DNA of 64,000 nucleotides from contig NZ_JAKJRU010000002.1 of NCBI RefSeq assembly GCF_021726475.1, positions 558,001-622,000 on the forward strand. Direction: 5' to 3'. Both the position numbers and the translations under genes were made by a program. Under the pieces are notes generated by a model, which had not been told where the DNA came from, made no database searches, and saw nothing but the letters and a program-made list of their open reading frames with translations. Origin of the DNA: Pseudomonas oligotrophica. GTDB taxonomy: Bacteria; Pseudomonadota; Gammaproteobacteria; Pseudomonadales; Pseudomonadaceae. Below, one piece after another: positions 52,511 to 63,926 of this stretch (its first letter is position 1; every line of letters begins with the position of its first letter).

Positions 52511-52525
52511 GCAGATGCCGTGCCA
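52511..52525 (-). promoter_or_regulatory. Sigma-54 promoter of crcZ
   Basis: On the minus strand TGGCACGGCATCTGC has GG-N10-GC spacing and nearly matches the -24/-12 consensus TGGCACG-N4-TTGC. It lies 11 bases from the predicted CrcZ start. CbrB, encoded just upstream, is a sigma-54 activator known to drive crcZ in Pseudomonas. Confidence 0.92.
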
Positions 52526-52582
52526 GTTTTTAAAAACCCTTTAAATTCAATGAGTTGACCGCATTTGGTTGCCGCGAGGCAT

Positions 52583-52620
52583 AAAAAAACCGGGTTCGTC
52601 GTTACCGATGAACCCGGTTT
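52583..52620 (-). terminator. Terminator of cbrB
   Basis: AACCGGGTTC and GAACCCGGTT form the stem around a 12-base loop, with seven T residues on the minus strand. It isolates cbrB from the crcZ promoter. Confidence 0.93.
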
Positions 52621-52671
52621 GCTGTTACGCGTGGAGCAGGGCGGTAACACCCTGCGGGGCACCTGGCCCGG

Positions 52672-54081
<1,410 letters not shown>

Positions 54082-54141
54082 CAGTACTCTCTCGACGGTC
54101 TGGAGGCGCATCGGCCCGGGGCCGATACGACGGGCGCCTCT

Positions 54142-57096
54142 TCAACTTGCGGCATGCGACGCCTCGACATGCCGCGGCAGGGTGATGCGGAACCGGGTGC
54201 CGCGCTGGGTCAGCGGGTCGGCCGGGCTGTCGATATCGATCTGGCCATAATGCTCTTCCACGATCGAATAGACCAGCGCAAGGCCCAGGCCGGTGCCTTC
54301 GCCGGGATCCTTGGTGGTGAAGAACGGCTCGAACAGGCGGTCCTGGATGGCCTTGGGAATCCCGCAGCCCTCGTCCTCGACGATCAGGTAGACGGTCTGC
54401 TCGGCCTGCTCGCTGCTGACGCGAATGGTGCCGCCGGCGGCGGAGGCGTCGCGGGCGTTGGACAGCAGGTTGATCACCACCTGGGCCAGGCGCTGGGCAT
54501 CGCCCTCGGCCAGGTGCCCGGCGTCGCAGAGGTTGACGAAGTTGACCTCGGTGCGCTCGCGGTTGAGCGAGAGCAGGGCGATGGCTTCCTGGGTGATGTC
54601 GCGCAGGCTCACCGGGTACAGGCTCTGCTGGCGCCCGCCGGCATGGGCGAAGCTCATCAGCGATTGCACGATGCGCGAGACGCGCTTGGTCTGCTCGATG
54701 ATCTGGCTGCTGATCTCGGTGATCTCGCCGTCGTCCTCGCGCTCTTCACGCAGGTTCTGCGCCAGGCAGGCGATGCCGGTGATCGGATTGCCGATCTCGT
54801 GGGCGACCCCGGCCGCCAGCCGGCCGATGCTGGCCAGGCGCTCGGAGTGCACCAGGCGGTCCTCCAGCTCCTGGGTTTCGGTGAGGTCCTCGACCAGCAG
54901 CACCAGGCCGCTGTTGCCCGGCGCCAGGGGCTCGGCGATCGCCGCCTTGTGCAGGTTCAGGCAGCGCCGCGCGCCGTCGAGCGAGAGGCGCTTCTTGTGC
55001 AGGTGCTCGTCGGGCTGGTCGATGAAGTCGGCCAGCAGGCTGCGCCAGGGTTCGGCGATAGTCGGCAGGCGCGAGCCCACCACCTGCAGCGCAGGAATGC
55101 CGGTCAATTCTTCCAGCGCGCGGTTCCACATGAGGATTTCCTGGTCCTTGGCCAGCGAGCAGACGCCCATCGGCAGCTCCTGCAGGGTCTGGCGATGGTA
55201 GCGGCGCAGGGCGTCGAGTTCGGCGGCCAGGCCGGTGAGGCGCGAGTGGTAGTCCTCCAGGCGGCTCTCGATGAAGTGGATGTCCTCGGTGACGTAGCCC
55301 TCGGCGCCGTTCTTGTAGGGCAGGAAGGTCTCGACGAGGTCCTGGGCGACGCTGGGGCCCATCAGGCCCGAGAGGTTGGCCTCGAGGCGGTCGCGCAGGC
55401 GACGCAGGGCGTAGGGGCGATGTTCGTCGAAGGGCATCTGCAGGTCGCGCAACGCCTGCTCCACCTCGCGCTGGGCGATCTTGGCCCCCAGCGGCTTGGC
55501 CAGCTGGGCGGCGAACTCCTGCGGCGAGGCGGCCATCAGTTCGCGGCGCTGCGGACGACGCAGGTTCTCCACGGCGCAGGCTTCGGCGGCGCTCTGTTCC
55601 TCCGTGCTGCTGTCGGTGAACAGCGAGACCAGGGTGAAGGCCAGCACGTTGACCGCCAGCGAGGCGATCGCTGCCAGGTGCCAGCTGGTGTCGTCGAGCA
55701 CGTAGACCAGGTTGAACAGCGGGATGTAGAAGCCGTCCAGGTTGCCCACCAGCGGCAGCAGCATGGTGGTGATCCAGACGCCGATCCCGGCCACCAGCCC
55801 GGCGATGAAGCCGCGGCGGTTGGCGGTCGGCCAGTAGAGCACCGAGAGCACGCCGGGAAGGAACTGCAAGGTGGCGACGAAGGCGACGATGCCCAGGTTG
55901 GAGAGGTCCTGCTCGGCGCCGAGCAGCAGGTAGAAGCCGTAGCCGGCGAGGATGATCGCCAGGATCAGGCTGCGCCGCGTCCACTTCAGCCAGCGGTAGA
56001 TGTTACCTTCGGAGGAGGGCTGGTAAAGCGGCAGCACCAGGTGGTTGAGCGCCATGCCCGAAAGCGCCAGGGTGCTGACGATGATCAGCCCGCTGGAGGC
56101 CGACAGGCCGCCGACAAAGGCGAGCAGGGCCAGGGTCTCGTTGCCGGCGGCGATGCCCAGGCCGAGGGTGAAGTATTCCGGATTGGTGCTCACGCCCAGC
56201 TTCAGGCCGGCCCAGAGGATCAGCGGCACGGCCAGGCTCATCAGCAGCAGGTACAACGGCAGGCCCCAGCTGGCGCTGACCAGCGCCCGCGGGTTGAGGT
56301 TCTCGGCGAAGGTCATGTGGAACATGTGCGGCATGACGATCGCCGAGGCGAAGAACACCAGCAGCAGCGTGCGCCAGGGGCCTTCCTGCAGCGGTGTGTG
56401 CAGCGCCTGCAGCGCCGACTGGTTCTGCAGCAGCCAGAGCTCGAGCTGGTGCGGGCCGCCGAACACCACATACAGCGAGTAGAGGCCGATGGCACCGAAG
56501 GTGGCCAGCTTGACCACCGATTCGAAGGCGATGGCGAACACCAGGCCCTGGTGCTTCTCGCGGGCGGCGATGTGGCGCGCGCCGAAGAGCACGGTGAACA
56601 GCATGATCAGCGCGCAGTAGCCGAGCGCGACCCGTTCCTGCATCGGCTCCAGGGTGAGGATGCCGATGGCGTCGGCCACCGCCTGGATCTGCAGGGCGAG
56701 CAGCGGCAGCATGCCGATCAGCATGACCACGGTGGTCAGTGCGCCGGCCCAGGTGCTGCGGAAGCGGAAGGCAAAGAGGTCGGCCAGCGAGGCCAGCTGG
56801 TAGGTGCGGGTGATGCGCAGGATCGGGTAGAGCAGCACCGGCGCCAGGAGGAAGGCGCCGCATACGCCGAGGTAGGTGGCAAGGAAGCCGTAGCCGTACT
56901 GGTAGGCCAGCCCGACCGTGCCGTAGAAGGCCCAGGCGCTGGCATAGACGCCCAGCGAGAGCGTGTAGGTCAGCGGGTGGCGGATGATCGCCCGCGGGAT
57001 CAGGCCGCGCTCGCTGAACCAGGCGACGCCGAACAGGGCCAGCAGGTAGGCGGCGCTGATCAGCACCAGGTGGCTGAGGCTAAAGTTCGTCGGCAT
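54142..57096 (-). CDS. cbrA: Sensor histidine kinase CbrA (SLC5-type)
   Basis: A 984-residue membrane kinase. About 13 transmembrane helices of the sodium/solute symporter (SLC5) fold occupy residues 1-500, then a STAC-like linker, a PAS domain (about 640-740), the HisKA box with [11 protein letters not shown], and the HATPase ([24 protein letters not shown]). It phosphorylates CbrB and coordinates carbon and nitrogen use; SLC5 kinases may also transport the substrate (His has been reported). The start overlaps the small upstream CbrX-like ORF by 17 bases. Confidence 0.96.
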   Translation of the reverse strand: MPTNFSLSHLVLISAAYLLALFGVAWFSERGLIPRAIIRHPLTYTLSLGVYASAWAFYGTVGLAYQYGYGFLATYLGVCGAFLLAPVLLYPILRITRTYQLASLADLFAFRFRSTWAGALTTVVMLIGMLPLLALQIQAVADAIGILTLEPMQERVALGYCALIMLFTVLFGARHIAAREKHQGLVFAIAFESVVKLATFGAIGLYSLYVVFGGPHQLELWLLQNQSALQALHTPLQEGPWRTLLLVFFASAIVMPHMFHMTFAENLNPRALVSASWGLPLYLLLMSLAVPLILWAGLKLGVSTNPEYFTLGLGIAAGNETLALLAFVGGLSASSGLIIVSTLALSGMALNHLVLPLYQPSSEGNIYRWLKWTRRSLILAIILAGYGFYLLLGAEQDLSNLGIVAFVATLQFLPGVLSVLYWPTANRRGFIAGLVAGIGVWITTMLLPLVGNLDGFYIPLFNLVYVLDDTSWHLAAIASLAVNVLAFTLVSLFTDSSTEEQSAAEACAVENLRRPQRRELMAASPQEFAAQLAKPLGAKIAQREVEQALRDLQMPFDEHRPYALRRLRDRLEANLSGLMGPSVAQDLVETFLPYKNGAEGYVTEDIHFIESRLEDYHSRLTGLAAELDALRRYHRQTLQELPMGVCSLAKDQEILMWNRALEELTGIPALQVVGSRLPTIAEPWRSLLADFIDQPDEHLHKKRLSLDGARRCLNLHKAAIAEPLAPGNSGLVLLVEDLTETQELEDRLVHSERLASIGRLAAGVAHEIGNPITGIACLAQNLREEREDDGEITEISSQIIEQTKRVSRIVQSLMSFAHAGGRQQSLYPVSLRDITQEAIALLSLNRERTEVNFVNLCDAGHLAEGDAQRLAQVVINLLSNARDASAAGGTIRVSSEQAEQTVYLIVEDEGCGIPKAIQDRLFEPFFTTKDPGEGTGLGLALVYSIVEEHYGQIDIDSPADPLTQRGTRFRITLPRHVEASHAAS

Positions 57097-57256
57097 CGCG
57101 CTGGCTCTGCAGGATGAAGGTGACCACGATGAGGATCAGCCATAGCAGGTACGGCCGGTACCAGGCGCCGTCGGGGTCGATCCACCAGTCCATGATGGCC
57201 GGGGAGAACAGGTAGATGCCCACCACCAGGAGCAGTACCAGTCGGTAGATGTACAT
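57080..57256 (-). CDS. cbrX: Small two-helix membrane protein upstream of cbrA (CbrX-like)
   Basis: A 58-residue protein beginning MYIYRLVLLLVVGIYLFSPA, with two transmembrane helices (about residues 3-22 and 40-55) and a WWIDPDGAWYRPY loop between. Its end overlaps the cbrA start by 17 bases, so it is probably translated in coupling with cbrA. In other pseudomonads a small ORF called cbrX lies in this place. Start ATG 57256 is preferred; a TTG 18 bases upstream is possible. Confidence 0.75.
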   Translation of the reverse strand: MYIYRLVLLLVVGIYLFSPAIMDWWIDPDGAWYRPYLLWLILIVVTFILQSQRDADEL

Positions 57257-57263
57257 ACGCGCG

Positions 57264-57323
57264 ACAAGCCTCAAGCAGCAAGCTGCCAGTTATAAGCGCT
57301 GCGTCGCTGCTTGGCGAGTCTTG
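57264..57323. repeat. Degenerate AAGC hairpin repeat, copy 5
   Basis: CAAGCAGC (57272-57279) pairs with GCTGCTTG (57306-57313) and an outer CAAG with CTTG. It lies between the gluQ stop and cbrX and shares the AAGC/GCTT style of the other four copies. Confidence 0.6.
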
Positions 57324-57329
57324 ACCGCG

Positions 57330-58235
57330 TCAGCGCAATTGCGCTTCGGCCAGCGTCAGGCTGTGCGGGATGCGCGCGGCATCCCAATGGGCGATGCCCC
57401 AGGCCAGCACTTCGCCGGGAGCCGCGCCGGCCAGTTCGGCCGCCGGTTGTTGCCCCAGGGCACGCAATGCGCGTAACAGCAGCGGGCCGGCCTGGTCCGC
57501 GGCGAGTGGCGGCGAGCGGTAGGACTTGCCCAGCTTGTGGCCGTCCGGCTGGATGATCAGCGGCACGTGCAGGTAGCGCGGTTGCGGCAGTCCGAGCACC
57601 TCCTGCAGGTACAGCTGGCGCGGCGTCGAGTCGAGCAGGTCGGCGCCGCGCACCACGTCGGTGATGCCCTGCCAGGCGTCGTCGAGCACCACCGCCAGCT
57701 GGTAGGCGATCAGTCCGTCGCGCCGGCGAATGACGAAATCGCCCACCTCGCGGCCCAGCTGCTGGCGAAACTCGCCCTGTACGCGGTCGCTGAAGGCGTA
57801 TACCCGCTCGGGGACGCGCAGGCGGATCGCGGCGCCTTCCAGGGGCAGGCCGGCGTTGCGGCAGAACCCGGGATAGACGCCGGCATGGCCCTGCAGCTTC
57901 TTGCGCGAGCAGTGGCACGGGTAGGCCAGGCCGCGCTCGAGCAGGCGCTCGATCACCCTGTTGTACGTGTCCAGCCGTTCGCTCTGGCGCACCACCGGGC
58001 CGTCCCATTCGAAGCCGTAGCGCTCCAGCGTCTGCAGGATGGCCTGTTGCGCACCGGGCATCTCGCGCGGCGGATCGAGGTCTTCCATGCGCAGCAGCCA
58101 GCGGCCGGCGACGGCGCGTGCATCGAGGTAGGAGGCCAGGGCGGCGACCAGCGAGCCGAAGTGCAGGTAGCCGCTGGGGGTCGGTGCGAAGCGCCCGACA
58201 TAAGGCTGGGAGGAGAGTGGGGTGGGCGCGGACAT
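57330..58235 (-). CDS. gluQ: Glutamyl-Q tRNA(Asp) synthetase
   Basis: A 301-residue truncated glutamyl-tRNA synthetase-like enzyme (YadB) that attaches glutamate to queuosine of tRNA-Asp; it lacks the anticodon-binding domain. ATP site motif VGRFAPTPSGYLHFGSL near residue 13 and KLGKS near residue 230 are intact, and the CHCSRKK/YPGFC cysteines could bind zinc. It is downstream of dksA, as in E. coli. Confidence 0.96.
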   Translation of the reverse strand: MSAPTPLSSQPYVGRFAPTPSGYLHFGSLVAALASYLDARAVAGRWLLRMEDLDPPREMPGAQQAILQTLERYGFEWDGPVVRQSERLDTYNRVIERLLERGLAYPCHCSRKKLQGHAGVYPGFCRNAGLPLEGAAIRLRVPERVYAFSDRVQGEFRQQLGREVGDFVIRRRDGLIAYQLAVVLDDAWQGITDVVRGADLLDSTPRQLYLQEVLGLPQPRYLHVPLIIQPDGHKLGKSYRSPPLAADQAGPLLLRALRALGQQPAAELAGAAPGEVLAWGIAHWDAARIPHSLTLAEAQLR

Positions 58236-58263
58236 GACGGCCGGGAAGGCGTATCAGGCGGGA

Positions 58264-58290
58264 AAACAAGCGGGGCGCCTAGGCGCCCCG
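58264..58290 (-). terminator. Terminator after dksA
   Basis: CGGGGCGCC-TA-GGCGCCCCG palindrome followed on the minus strand by CTTGTTTTCC. It separates dksA from gluQ. Confidence 0.85.
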
Positions 58291-58296
58291 TTGGGA

Positions 58297-58743
58297 TCAG
58301 GAACCGAGTTGCTTTTCCTTGATCTCGGCCAGCGTCTTGCAGTCGATGCACAGCGTGGCGGTCGGGCGGGCTTCGAGGCGGCGGATGCCAATCTCCACGC
58401 CGCAGGACTCGCACCAGCCGTACTCGTTGTCCTCGATCAGCTGCAGGGTTTCGTCGATCTTCTTGATCAGCTTGCGCTCGCGGTCGCGGGCACGCAGCTC
58501 CAGGCTGAATTCCTCTTCCTGGCTGGCGCGGTCGGCCGGATCCGGGAAGTTGGCAGCCTCGTCCTGCATGTGGTGCACGGTGCGATCGACTTCCTCCATC
58601 AGCTCCTGCTTCCACTTGTTCAGGATGCCGGTGAAATGAGCGCGCATCTTGTCGCTCATGTACTCCTCGCCGGGGGATTCCTTGTACGGCTCGAAGGCGC
58701 GAATCAGTTGACTGCTAGTCGGTGTCGCTTTGGTAATGGGCAT
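58297..58743 (-). CDS. dksA: RNA polymerase-binding transcription factor DksA
   Basis: A 148-residue ppGpp cofactor that enters the polymerase secondary channel. The coiled-coil domain carries the conserved acidic tip ([20 protein letters not shown], about residues 70-90), and a four-Cys zinc finger (CESCGVEIG ... CIDC) is near the C-terminus. The start [12 protein letters not shown] has a plausible GGCGTT-poor leader; an upstream in-frame extension is not family-like. Confidence 0.97.
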   Translation of the reverse strand: MPITKATPTSSQLIRAFEPYKESPGEEYMSDKMRAHFTGILNKWKQELMEEVDRTVHHMQDEAANFPDPADRASQEEEFSLELRARDRERKLIKKIDETLQLIEDNEYGWCESCGVEIGIRRLEARPTATLCIDCKTLAEIKEKQLGS

Positions 58744-58929
58744 GGATGAACGCCTCTCGCTATGTCCATTGCGCAGATGATGTGTCCCCGCCGGCTCGTG
58801 CCGGCCCTGCGGCTGCAAGCGGGCGAACTTACCAGATCGGCTCGGGGTGCGCTACTCCCGAAGCGATGTGTCTTCTGGCGTGACGGGGCCTTGGGTAGAA
58901 TCCTCGTTTTGACCGCTCAGGTGGGCCCG

Positions 58930-60102
58930 ATGACCGCGTCTTTCAGCGCACGCAGCCGTGCGATCGAACCCTTCCATGTCATGGCGCTGTTGGACCGGGC
59001 CAACCAGCTGCAGGTTCAGGGCCATGATGTCATCCATCTGGAGATCGGCGAGCCGGACTTCACCACCGCCGCGCCCATCGTCGCTGCCGGGCAGGCTGCG
59101 CTGGCCGCCGGGCACACTCGCTACACCGCTGCCCGCGGGTTGCCGCAACTGCGCGAGGCGATCGCCACCTTTTATAGCCAGCGCTACCGTCTGACCATAG
59201 ACCCCGAACGCATCCTTATTACTCCCGGTGGCTCCGGTGCGCTGCTGCTGGCCAGCAGCCTGCTGGTCGATCCGGGACGCCACTGGCTGCTGGCCGACCC
59301 GGGCTACCCGTGCAACCGGCACTTCCTGCGCCTGGTCGAGGGCGCGGCGCAACTGGTGCCGGTCGGGCCGGAGAGCCAGTATCAGCTGACGCCGGAGCTG
59401 GTGGCGCGGCACTGGGACCAGGCCAGCGTCGGCGCGCTGGTAGCCTCGCCGGCCAACCCCACCGGCACCCTGTTGGAGCGGGCGCAGCTGGCCGCACTGT
59501 CCGCGGCGCTGAAGGAGCGCGGCGGGCATCTGGTGGTGGACGAGATCTACCACGGCCTGACCTACGGCGTGGACGCGGCCAGCGTGCTGGAGGTCGACGA
59601 CCAGGCCTTCGTGCTCAACAGTTTCTCCAAGTACTTCGGCATGACCGGCTGGCGGCTCGGCTGGCTGGTGGCGCCGGCAGCCGCCGTGGCGGAGCTGGAA
59701 AAGCTCGCGCAGAACCTCTACATCAGCGCGCCGAGCATGGCCCAGCATGCCGCGCTGGCCTGCTTCGAGGCGCCGACACTGGAGATTCTCGAGGCGCGTC
59801 GCGCCGAGTTCCGCAAGCGTCGCGACTTCCTCCTGCCGGCGCTGCGCGAGCTGGGCTTCGGCATCGCTGTCGAGCCGCAGGGCGCCTTCTACCTGTACGC
59901 CGACATCAGCGCCTTCGGCGGCGACGCCTACCGCTTCTGCCAGCACATGCTGGAGACCGAGTTTGTCGCCATCACCCCGGGGCTGGATTTCGGCCGGCAC
60001 CAGGCCGGCCACCATGTGCGGTTTGCCTATACCCAGGCGTTGCCGGTGCTCGAGCAGGCCGTCGCGCGCATCGCCCGCGGCCTGCAGAGCTGGCGGCCCT
60101 GA
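58930..60102 (+). CDS. PLP-dependent class I/II aminotransferase
   Basis: A 390-residue fold-type I aminotransferase. The cofactor Lys is in [16 protein letters not shown] (about residues 232-247), with [11 protein letters not shown] and [10 protein letters not shown] as cofactor contacts. It resembles aspartate/alanine-type aminotransferases; the amino acid is not set by sequence alone. Start ATG 58930 ([18 protein letters not shown]) is taken by homology. Its stop shares a base with sfsA (TGATG), so they form an operon, as in P. aeruginosa. Confidence 0.93.
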   Translation: MTASFSARSRAIEPFHVMALLDRANQLQVQGHDVIHLEIGEPDFTTAAPIVAAGQAALAAGHTRYTAARGLPQLREAIATFYSQRYRLTIDPERILITPGGSGALLLASSLLVDPGRHWLLADPGYPCNRHFLRLVEGAAQLVPVGPESQYQLTPELVARHWDQASVGALVASPANPTGTLLERAQLAALSAALKERGGHLVVDEIYHGLTYGVDAASVLEVDDQAFVLNSFSKYFGMTGWRLGWLVAPAAAVAELEKLAQNLYISAPSMAQHAALACFEAPTLEILEARRAEFRKRRDFLLPALRELGFGIAVEPQGAFYLYADISAFGGDAYRFCQHMLETEFVAITPGLDFGRHQAGHHVRFAYTQALPVLEQAVARIARGLQSWRP

Positions 60103-60809
60103 TGCGTTTCGCACAGCCCCTGGAAGCGGCCCGGCTGGTGCGCCGCTACAAGCGCTTTCTCGCCGACGTGGTGACCGAGCAGGGCGAGCCGCTGTGCATC
60201 CACTGCCCCAATACCGGCTCGATGCTCAACTGCATGGCCGAGGGTGCGCGGGTCTGGTTCGCCCGCAACGACGATCCCAGGCGCAAGCTGCCCGGTACCT
60301 GGGAGCTGGTGGAGACGCCGCAGGGTCGCCTGGCCTGCATCAACACCGCGCGGGCCAACCGGCTGGTGGAGGAAGCGCTGCTCGACGGCGTCATCGCCGA
60401 GCTGGACGGCTTCACCCGACTGCGCCGCGAAGTCGCCTACGGACAGGAGAACAGCCGGGTGGACTTCTGCCTGAGCTATCCGGGCAGCGAGGTGCATGTC
60501 GAGGTGAAGAGCGTGACCCTGGGCTTTGCCGACGATGCGGTGGCGGCCTTTCCCGATGCGGTGACCAGCCGTGGTGCGCGGCACCTGCGCGAACTGGCCG
60601 CGCTGGCGCGTAGCGGGCAGCGGGCGGTGCTGCTGTATTGCGTGAACCTGTCTGGAGTCGAGGGCGTGCGCCCGGCGCGCGAGATCGATCCGCTGTATGC
60701 TGCCGCGCTGCAGGATGCCATGGCCGCCGGCGTCGAGGTGCTCGCCTACGCGGCCGAGCTTTCTGCCGAGGAGATTCGCCTGGCGCGGCGGATACCGGTA
60801 CTGCCGTGA
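60102..60809 (+). CDS. sfsA: SfsA family DNA-binding/nuclease-like protein
   Basis: A 235-residue protein that starts [23 protein letters not shown]. SfsA has an OB-fold-like N-terminus and a restriction-endonuclease-like core; the conserved DFCLSYPG and [12 protein letters not shown] carry the acidic residues of such a fold. It is named for suppressing sugar-fermentation defects in E. coli; the molecular role is poorly known. It overlaps the aminotransferase by one base. Confidence 0.92.
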   Translation: MRFAQPLEAARLVRRYKRFLADVVTEQGEPLCIHCPNTGSMLNCMAEGARVWFARNDDPRRKLPGTWELVETPQGRLACINTARANRLVEEALLDGVIAELDGFTRLRREVAYGQENSRVDFCLSYPGSEVHVEVKSVTLGFADDAVAAFPDAVTSRGARHLRELAALARSGQRAVLLYCVNLSGVEGVRPAREIDPLYAAALQDAMAAGVEVLAYAAELSAEEIRLARRIPVLP

Positions 60810-61045
60810 ACGGGGCGACGAAAGTTGTAGCTGAATGATACGGCTGCGGAACAAACGCGTTTTTTTTGGGCCTCAAGGTCGCTGTGCTCATGGGCGAGCG
60901 GCCCTGGCGCGAGGCGTCGGCGCCGATCGGCGCGTCTGAGGGCAGTCAGCTCCGGCTGGAGCTGGTTCAAGCGGCCGCCACAGAAGGCGGCCAGGATTAT
61001 CCAGAACGCCACCCGTGGTGGGGCGTTTCGACGAGGCAACAAACG

Positions 61046-61960
61046 ATGCGGATTCTCGTGTGTGGCGCGAATGGCCAGGTCGGTCGCGAACTGGTCGAGC
61101 GGGCTGCGAACTTTGGCCTGACGGCGATAGGAAGAGACCGGCAGCAGCTCGATATCACCCGCTCCGAGCAGATCGAACGAGATCTTCAGCAGTTCCAGCC
61201 GCAGATGATCATCAATGCGGCAGCCTATACCCATGTCGACAATGCCGAGAAGGACGAGCAGCAGGCCTATGCGATCAATCGCGACGGGCCGCGCAACCTG
61301 GCGGCGGCCGCGGCGCGGGCTGGCGTACCGCTGCTGCATCTGTCCACCGACTATGTGTTCTGCGGCGAGGGCGACCGGCCCTGCCGCGAGGATGATCACA
61401 CTGCGCCCACCGGCGTCTACGGTGCCAGCAAGCTGGCGGGCGAGCAGGCCATCGCCGAGCAGCTGCCCGAACACCTGATCCTGCGCACCAGCTGGGTCTA
61501 CGGCCTGCACGGGCACAACTTCGTCAAGACCATGCTGCGCCTGGGCGCCGAGCGCGACAGCCTGGGCGTGGTGAGCGACCAGGTCGGCGGCCCCACCGAG
61601 GCCGGCAATATCGCCGGCGTGCTGCTCTGGCTGGCGCGCCACTATGCCCGCGAGGGTTCGCTGGCCTGGGGGCTCTACCACTACAGCGGCGCACCGGCGT
61701 GCAGCTGGTACGACTTCGCCGAGGAAATCTTCCGCCAGGCCGAGGCGCTCGGCCTGCTTGCCCGCCGGCCGCAGGTCAGGCCGATCGCCACCAGCGACTA
61801 CCCGACGCCGGCGCGCCGGCCGGCCTGGTCGGTGCTCGACTGCAGCCGCCTGCACGCGCAGTACGGCATCAGCCAGCGCGACTGGCGCCGTGATCTGGCC
61901 GACGTGCTGGAGCGTCTGGCGCGCCACGAGCAACCGGCGGCGCGGGCCTCGCTGGCCTGA
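61046..61960 (+). CDS. rmlD: dTDP-4-dehydrorhamnose reductase-like protein
   Basis: A 304-residue short-chain dehydrogenase. NAD(P) motif GANGQVGRE near the N-terminus, INAAAYTHVDNAEKDE and the catalytic YGASKLAGE match RmlD. Usually rmlD sits with rmlABC for dTDP-rhamnose synthesis; none of those is nearby, so it is an orphan and may act on another sugar nucleotide. Upstream, 236 bases hold no gene that I can support. Confidence 0.85.
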   Translation: MRILVCGANGQVGRELVERAANFGLTAIGRDRQQLDITRSEQIERDLQQFQPQMIINAAAYTHVDNAEKDEQQAYAINRDGPRNLAAAAARAGVPLLHLSTDYVFCGEGDRPCREDDHTAPTGVYGASKLAGEQAIAEQLPEHLILRTSWVYGLHGHNFVKTMLRLGAERDSLGVVSDQVGGPTEAGNIAGVLLWLARHYAREGSLAWGLYHYSGAPACSWYDFAEEIFRQAEALGLLARRPQVRPIATSDYPTPARRPAWSVLDCSRLHAQYGISQRDWRRDLADVLERLARHEQPAARASLA

Positions 61961-62051
61961 GCGACGCAATCCGGGGGTGCAGGGGCCGCTCTGGGCCGAT
62001 ATTCTTGAGGCTTTTCGCCAGCCCGGCGACTAGCCTCGGGAGTGTCGTTGC

Positions 62052-62951
62052 ATGGTAGCGGTTCAGGCGATTGCGCCGATCTTTGCGCTGATTGCGCTCG
62101 GGCTTGTGCTGGGCCGGCGCCAGTGGCTGACCGAGCAGGGGGCGGCCGGACTGGCGGCGCTGACCTTCAAGCTGTTCATGCCGGCGGTGCTGTTCAACGG
62201 CATCGCCCGCGCCGAGCTCAGCCAGGGCATGTCGCCGATGCTGCTGCTGGCCTATTTCGCGCCGGTCCTGCTGGTGTTCTTCACGGTCAACCTGGTGGTG
62301 CACCGGCTGCGTGGCCGACCCTCGGCGCTGGGCCTGGCGGCGGCCTATTCGAACAACGTGCTGGTCGGCATCCCGCTGGTGAGCACGCTGCTGGGCAGCG
62401 AAAGCCTGGTCTACGTGTTCGCCATCCTGGTGTTCCACAGCCTGATCCTGTTCTCGCTGCAGAGCTTCTACGTGGCGCTGGGTTCGGGCGAGCGCGTCAG
62501 TCTGCCGGCACTGGCCAAGAACCTGGCCAACCCGCTGATCGTCGGGTTGCTGGCCGGGGCGCTGCTCAACCTGTCCGGGCTCGAGCTGCCCGAGCCGTTC
62601 TGGCGGCTGGCCGGCTGGCTGGCCCAGGCGGCGCTGCCCTGTGCGCTGCTGGTGCTGGGCCTGAGCCTGGCGCGCTACCGCCTGCGTCCCAGTGGCACGG
62701 CGGTGCTGCTGACGGCGATCAAGCTCGGCCTGTTCCCGGCGCTGGTCTGGTGGCTGGCGGGCTGGCTGCCGGGGCTCGGCCACGAGGCGCGCAGCGTGCT
62801 GGTGCTGCTCGCCGCCTGCCCGAGCGGGGTGAACGTGCTGGCCTTCGTGCGCGATGCCGACGACACCCGCCCGGTCGGCTCGGCGGTGTTCCTCTCCACC
62901 CTGGTGGCGGCGATCAGCCTGCCGCTGTGGATGCTGTCGCTCTCCGGCTGA
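62052..62951 (+). CDS. AEC (auxin efflux carrier) family transporter
   Basis: A 299-residue membrane protein with about ten helices in two halves. Helix 1 region VQAIAPIFALIALGLVLGRR, the AAYSNNVLVGIPL motif, and LLAACPSGVNVLAF near the end fit the AEC permease family, which exports organic acids or anions. The substrate is unknown. The gap from the rmlD-like gene is 91 bases. Confidence 0.85.
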   Translation: MVAVQAIAPIFALIALGLVLGRRQWLTEQGAAGLAALTFKLFMPAVLFNGIARAELSQGMSPMLLLAYFAPVLLVFFTVNLVVHRLRGRPSALGLAAAYSNNVLVGIPLVSTLLGSESLVYVFAILVFHSLILFSLQSFYVALGSGERVSLPALAKNLANPLIVGLLAGALLNLSGLELPEPFWRLAGWLAQAALPCALLVLGLSLARYRLRPSGTAVLLTAIKLGLFPALVWWLAGWLPGLGHEARSVLVLLAACPSGVNVLAFVRDADDTRPVGSAVFLSTLVAAISLPLWMLSLSG

Positions 62952-63019
62952 GGCAACCGACGAACGTCGCCGGCCCCTGCGCTGTCCACCGAATGACGAT
63001 AACGGAGGAGGAACATCCC

Positions 63020-63106
63020 ATGCTGAAGTTCATCGGTGGTACCGCGGGCATCATTTTCATCATTGGCCTGATCGTGGTGATCGGGCTGTTCAAGCTGGTG
63101 TTCTAG
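63020..63106 (+). CDS. 28-residue hydrophobic microprotein
   Basis: ATG 63020 follows GGAGGAGG at good spacing and encodes 28 residues: MLKFIGGTAG, then a continuous run of Ile, Val, Leu and Gly, ending KLVF. It is a single membrane helix with Lys near both ends. The strong ribosome-binding site and the tight sequence argue that it is a real product. Family unknown; possible roles include a membrane-protein modulator. It lies 68 bases after the AEC gene. Confidence 0.6.
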   Translation: MLKFIGGTAGIIFIIGLIVVIGLFKLVF

Positions 63107-63121
63107 TGGCGCTTGCGCCCC

Positions 63122-63847
63122 TCACTTGCGTGCGCTGCGCTCGTGGGGGGCGTGCATGATCTCGTCCAGCGACAGCCCGGTCAGGTCATGGATGGTGCGC
63201 CAGAGGTAGTAGAGGATGGCCATCATCATCAGCATGCTGGGGATGGCGATCATCGGGTAGCTGAGCAGGGTCATGCGCCCCAGCTCGGCGTTGAACGCCT
63301 CGGTGCCGGCCGGGCTGTGCACGATCCACTTGGCCAGCACGTAGTTCATCACCGACGAGAAGAAGAAGGTGCCGCTCAGCCAATAGGTGGCGCGCTGCAG
63401 GCGTCGCTCGAAGGAGGCGGTCAGGCCCTTGTGCTCGAGTTGCTCGTGGACCTTGTCGACGTTGATCACCTTGGGGTTGTAGAGCATGGTGCGGATCAGC
63501 GGGTAGCGCGTGCGCGTGGACAGCAGCACGGCGATGCCGATCATCCCGGGCACGGCGGCTTCCTTGATCGCCAGCCACTGGGTATCGAGCTGCAGCAGGC
63601 CGATGCCGCCGGTCAGCAGCACGCTGACCAGGCCGAGCAGGGCGATCCAGTTGAACTTGCGATAGCGGACCAGCTCCCACAGCCCCCAGCCAAGCGGGAA
63701 GGCCAGCGCCAGCACCAGCGCGCCGTTGGCGCCGAGGCGCTGTTCGCCGCTGAGCTTCATCAGGATGAGCGAGGGAATGACGATGCTGACCGCCATGTCG
63801 ATCAGCGGGCGGGGCTGGTGTTCGGTCTGCAGCTGGGTATCGGTCAT
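63122..63847 (-). CDS. VC0807-family integral membrane protein
   Basis: A 241-residue protein with five or six hydrophobic helices, with PRPLIDMAVSIVIPSLILMKLSG at the start and FFFSSVMNYVLAKWIV in the middle. It resembles the VC0807 group of transporters-like proteins (sometimes labelled MFS or intracellular septation-like). Substrate and role are unknown. It is convergent with the microprotein gene (15-base gap). Confidence 0.7.
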   Translation of the reverse strand: MTDTQLQTEHQPRPLIDMAVSIVIPSLILMKLSGEQRLGANGALVLALAFPLGWGLWELVRYRKFNWIALLGLVSVLLTGGIGLLQLDTQWLAIKEAAVPGMIGIAVLLSTRTRYPLIRTMLYNPKVINVDKVHEQLEHKGLTASFERRLQRATYWLSGTFFFSSVMNYVLAKWIVHSPAGTEAFNAELGRMTLLSYPMIAIPSMLMMMAILYYLWRTIHDLTGLSLDEIMHAPHERSARK

Positions 63848-63926
63848 GTCGGTTGGATCGCGTTCGGGGGCGTCATGATCGCCTGAGTGGCGCTCGCCTG
63901 CCAGCGCCGGCTGGCGTTATTGCGCA

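Noticed and set aside
60810-61045. Possible gene in the 236-base sfsA-rmlD gap
   Set aside because: The frame open here is just an upstream extension of rmlD without a good start; the T8 run after AAACGCG has a short self-complementary AAACGCGTTT that could act as a weak terminator, but no gene is supported.
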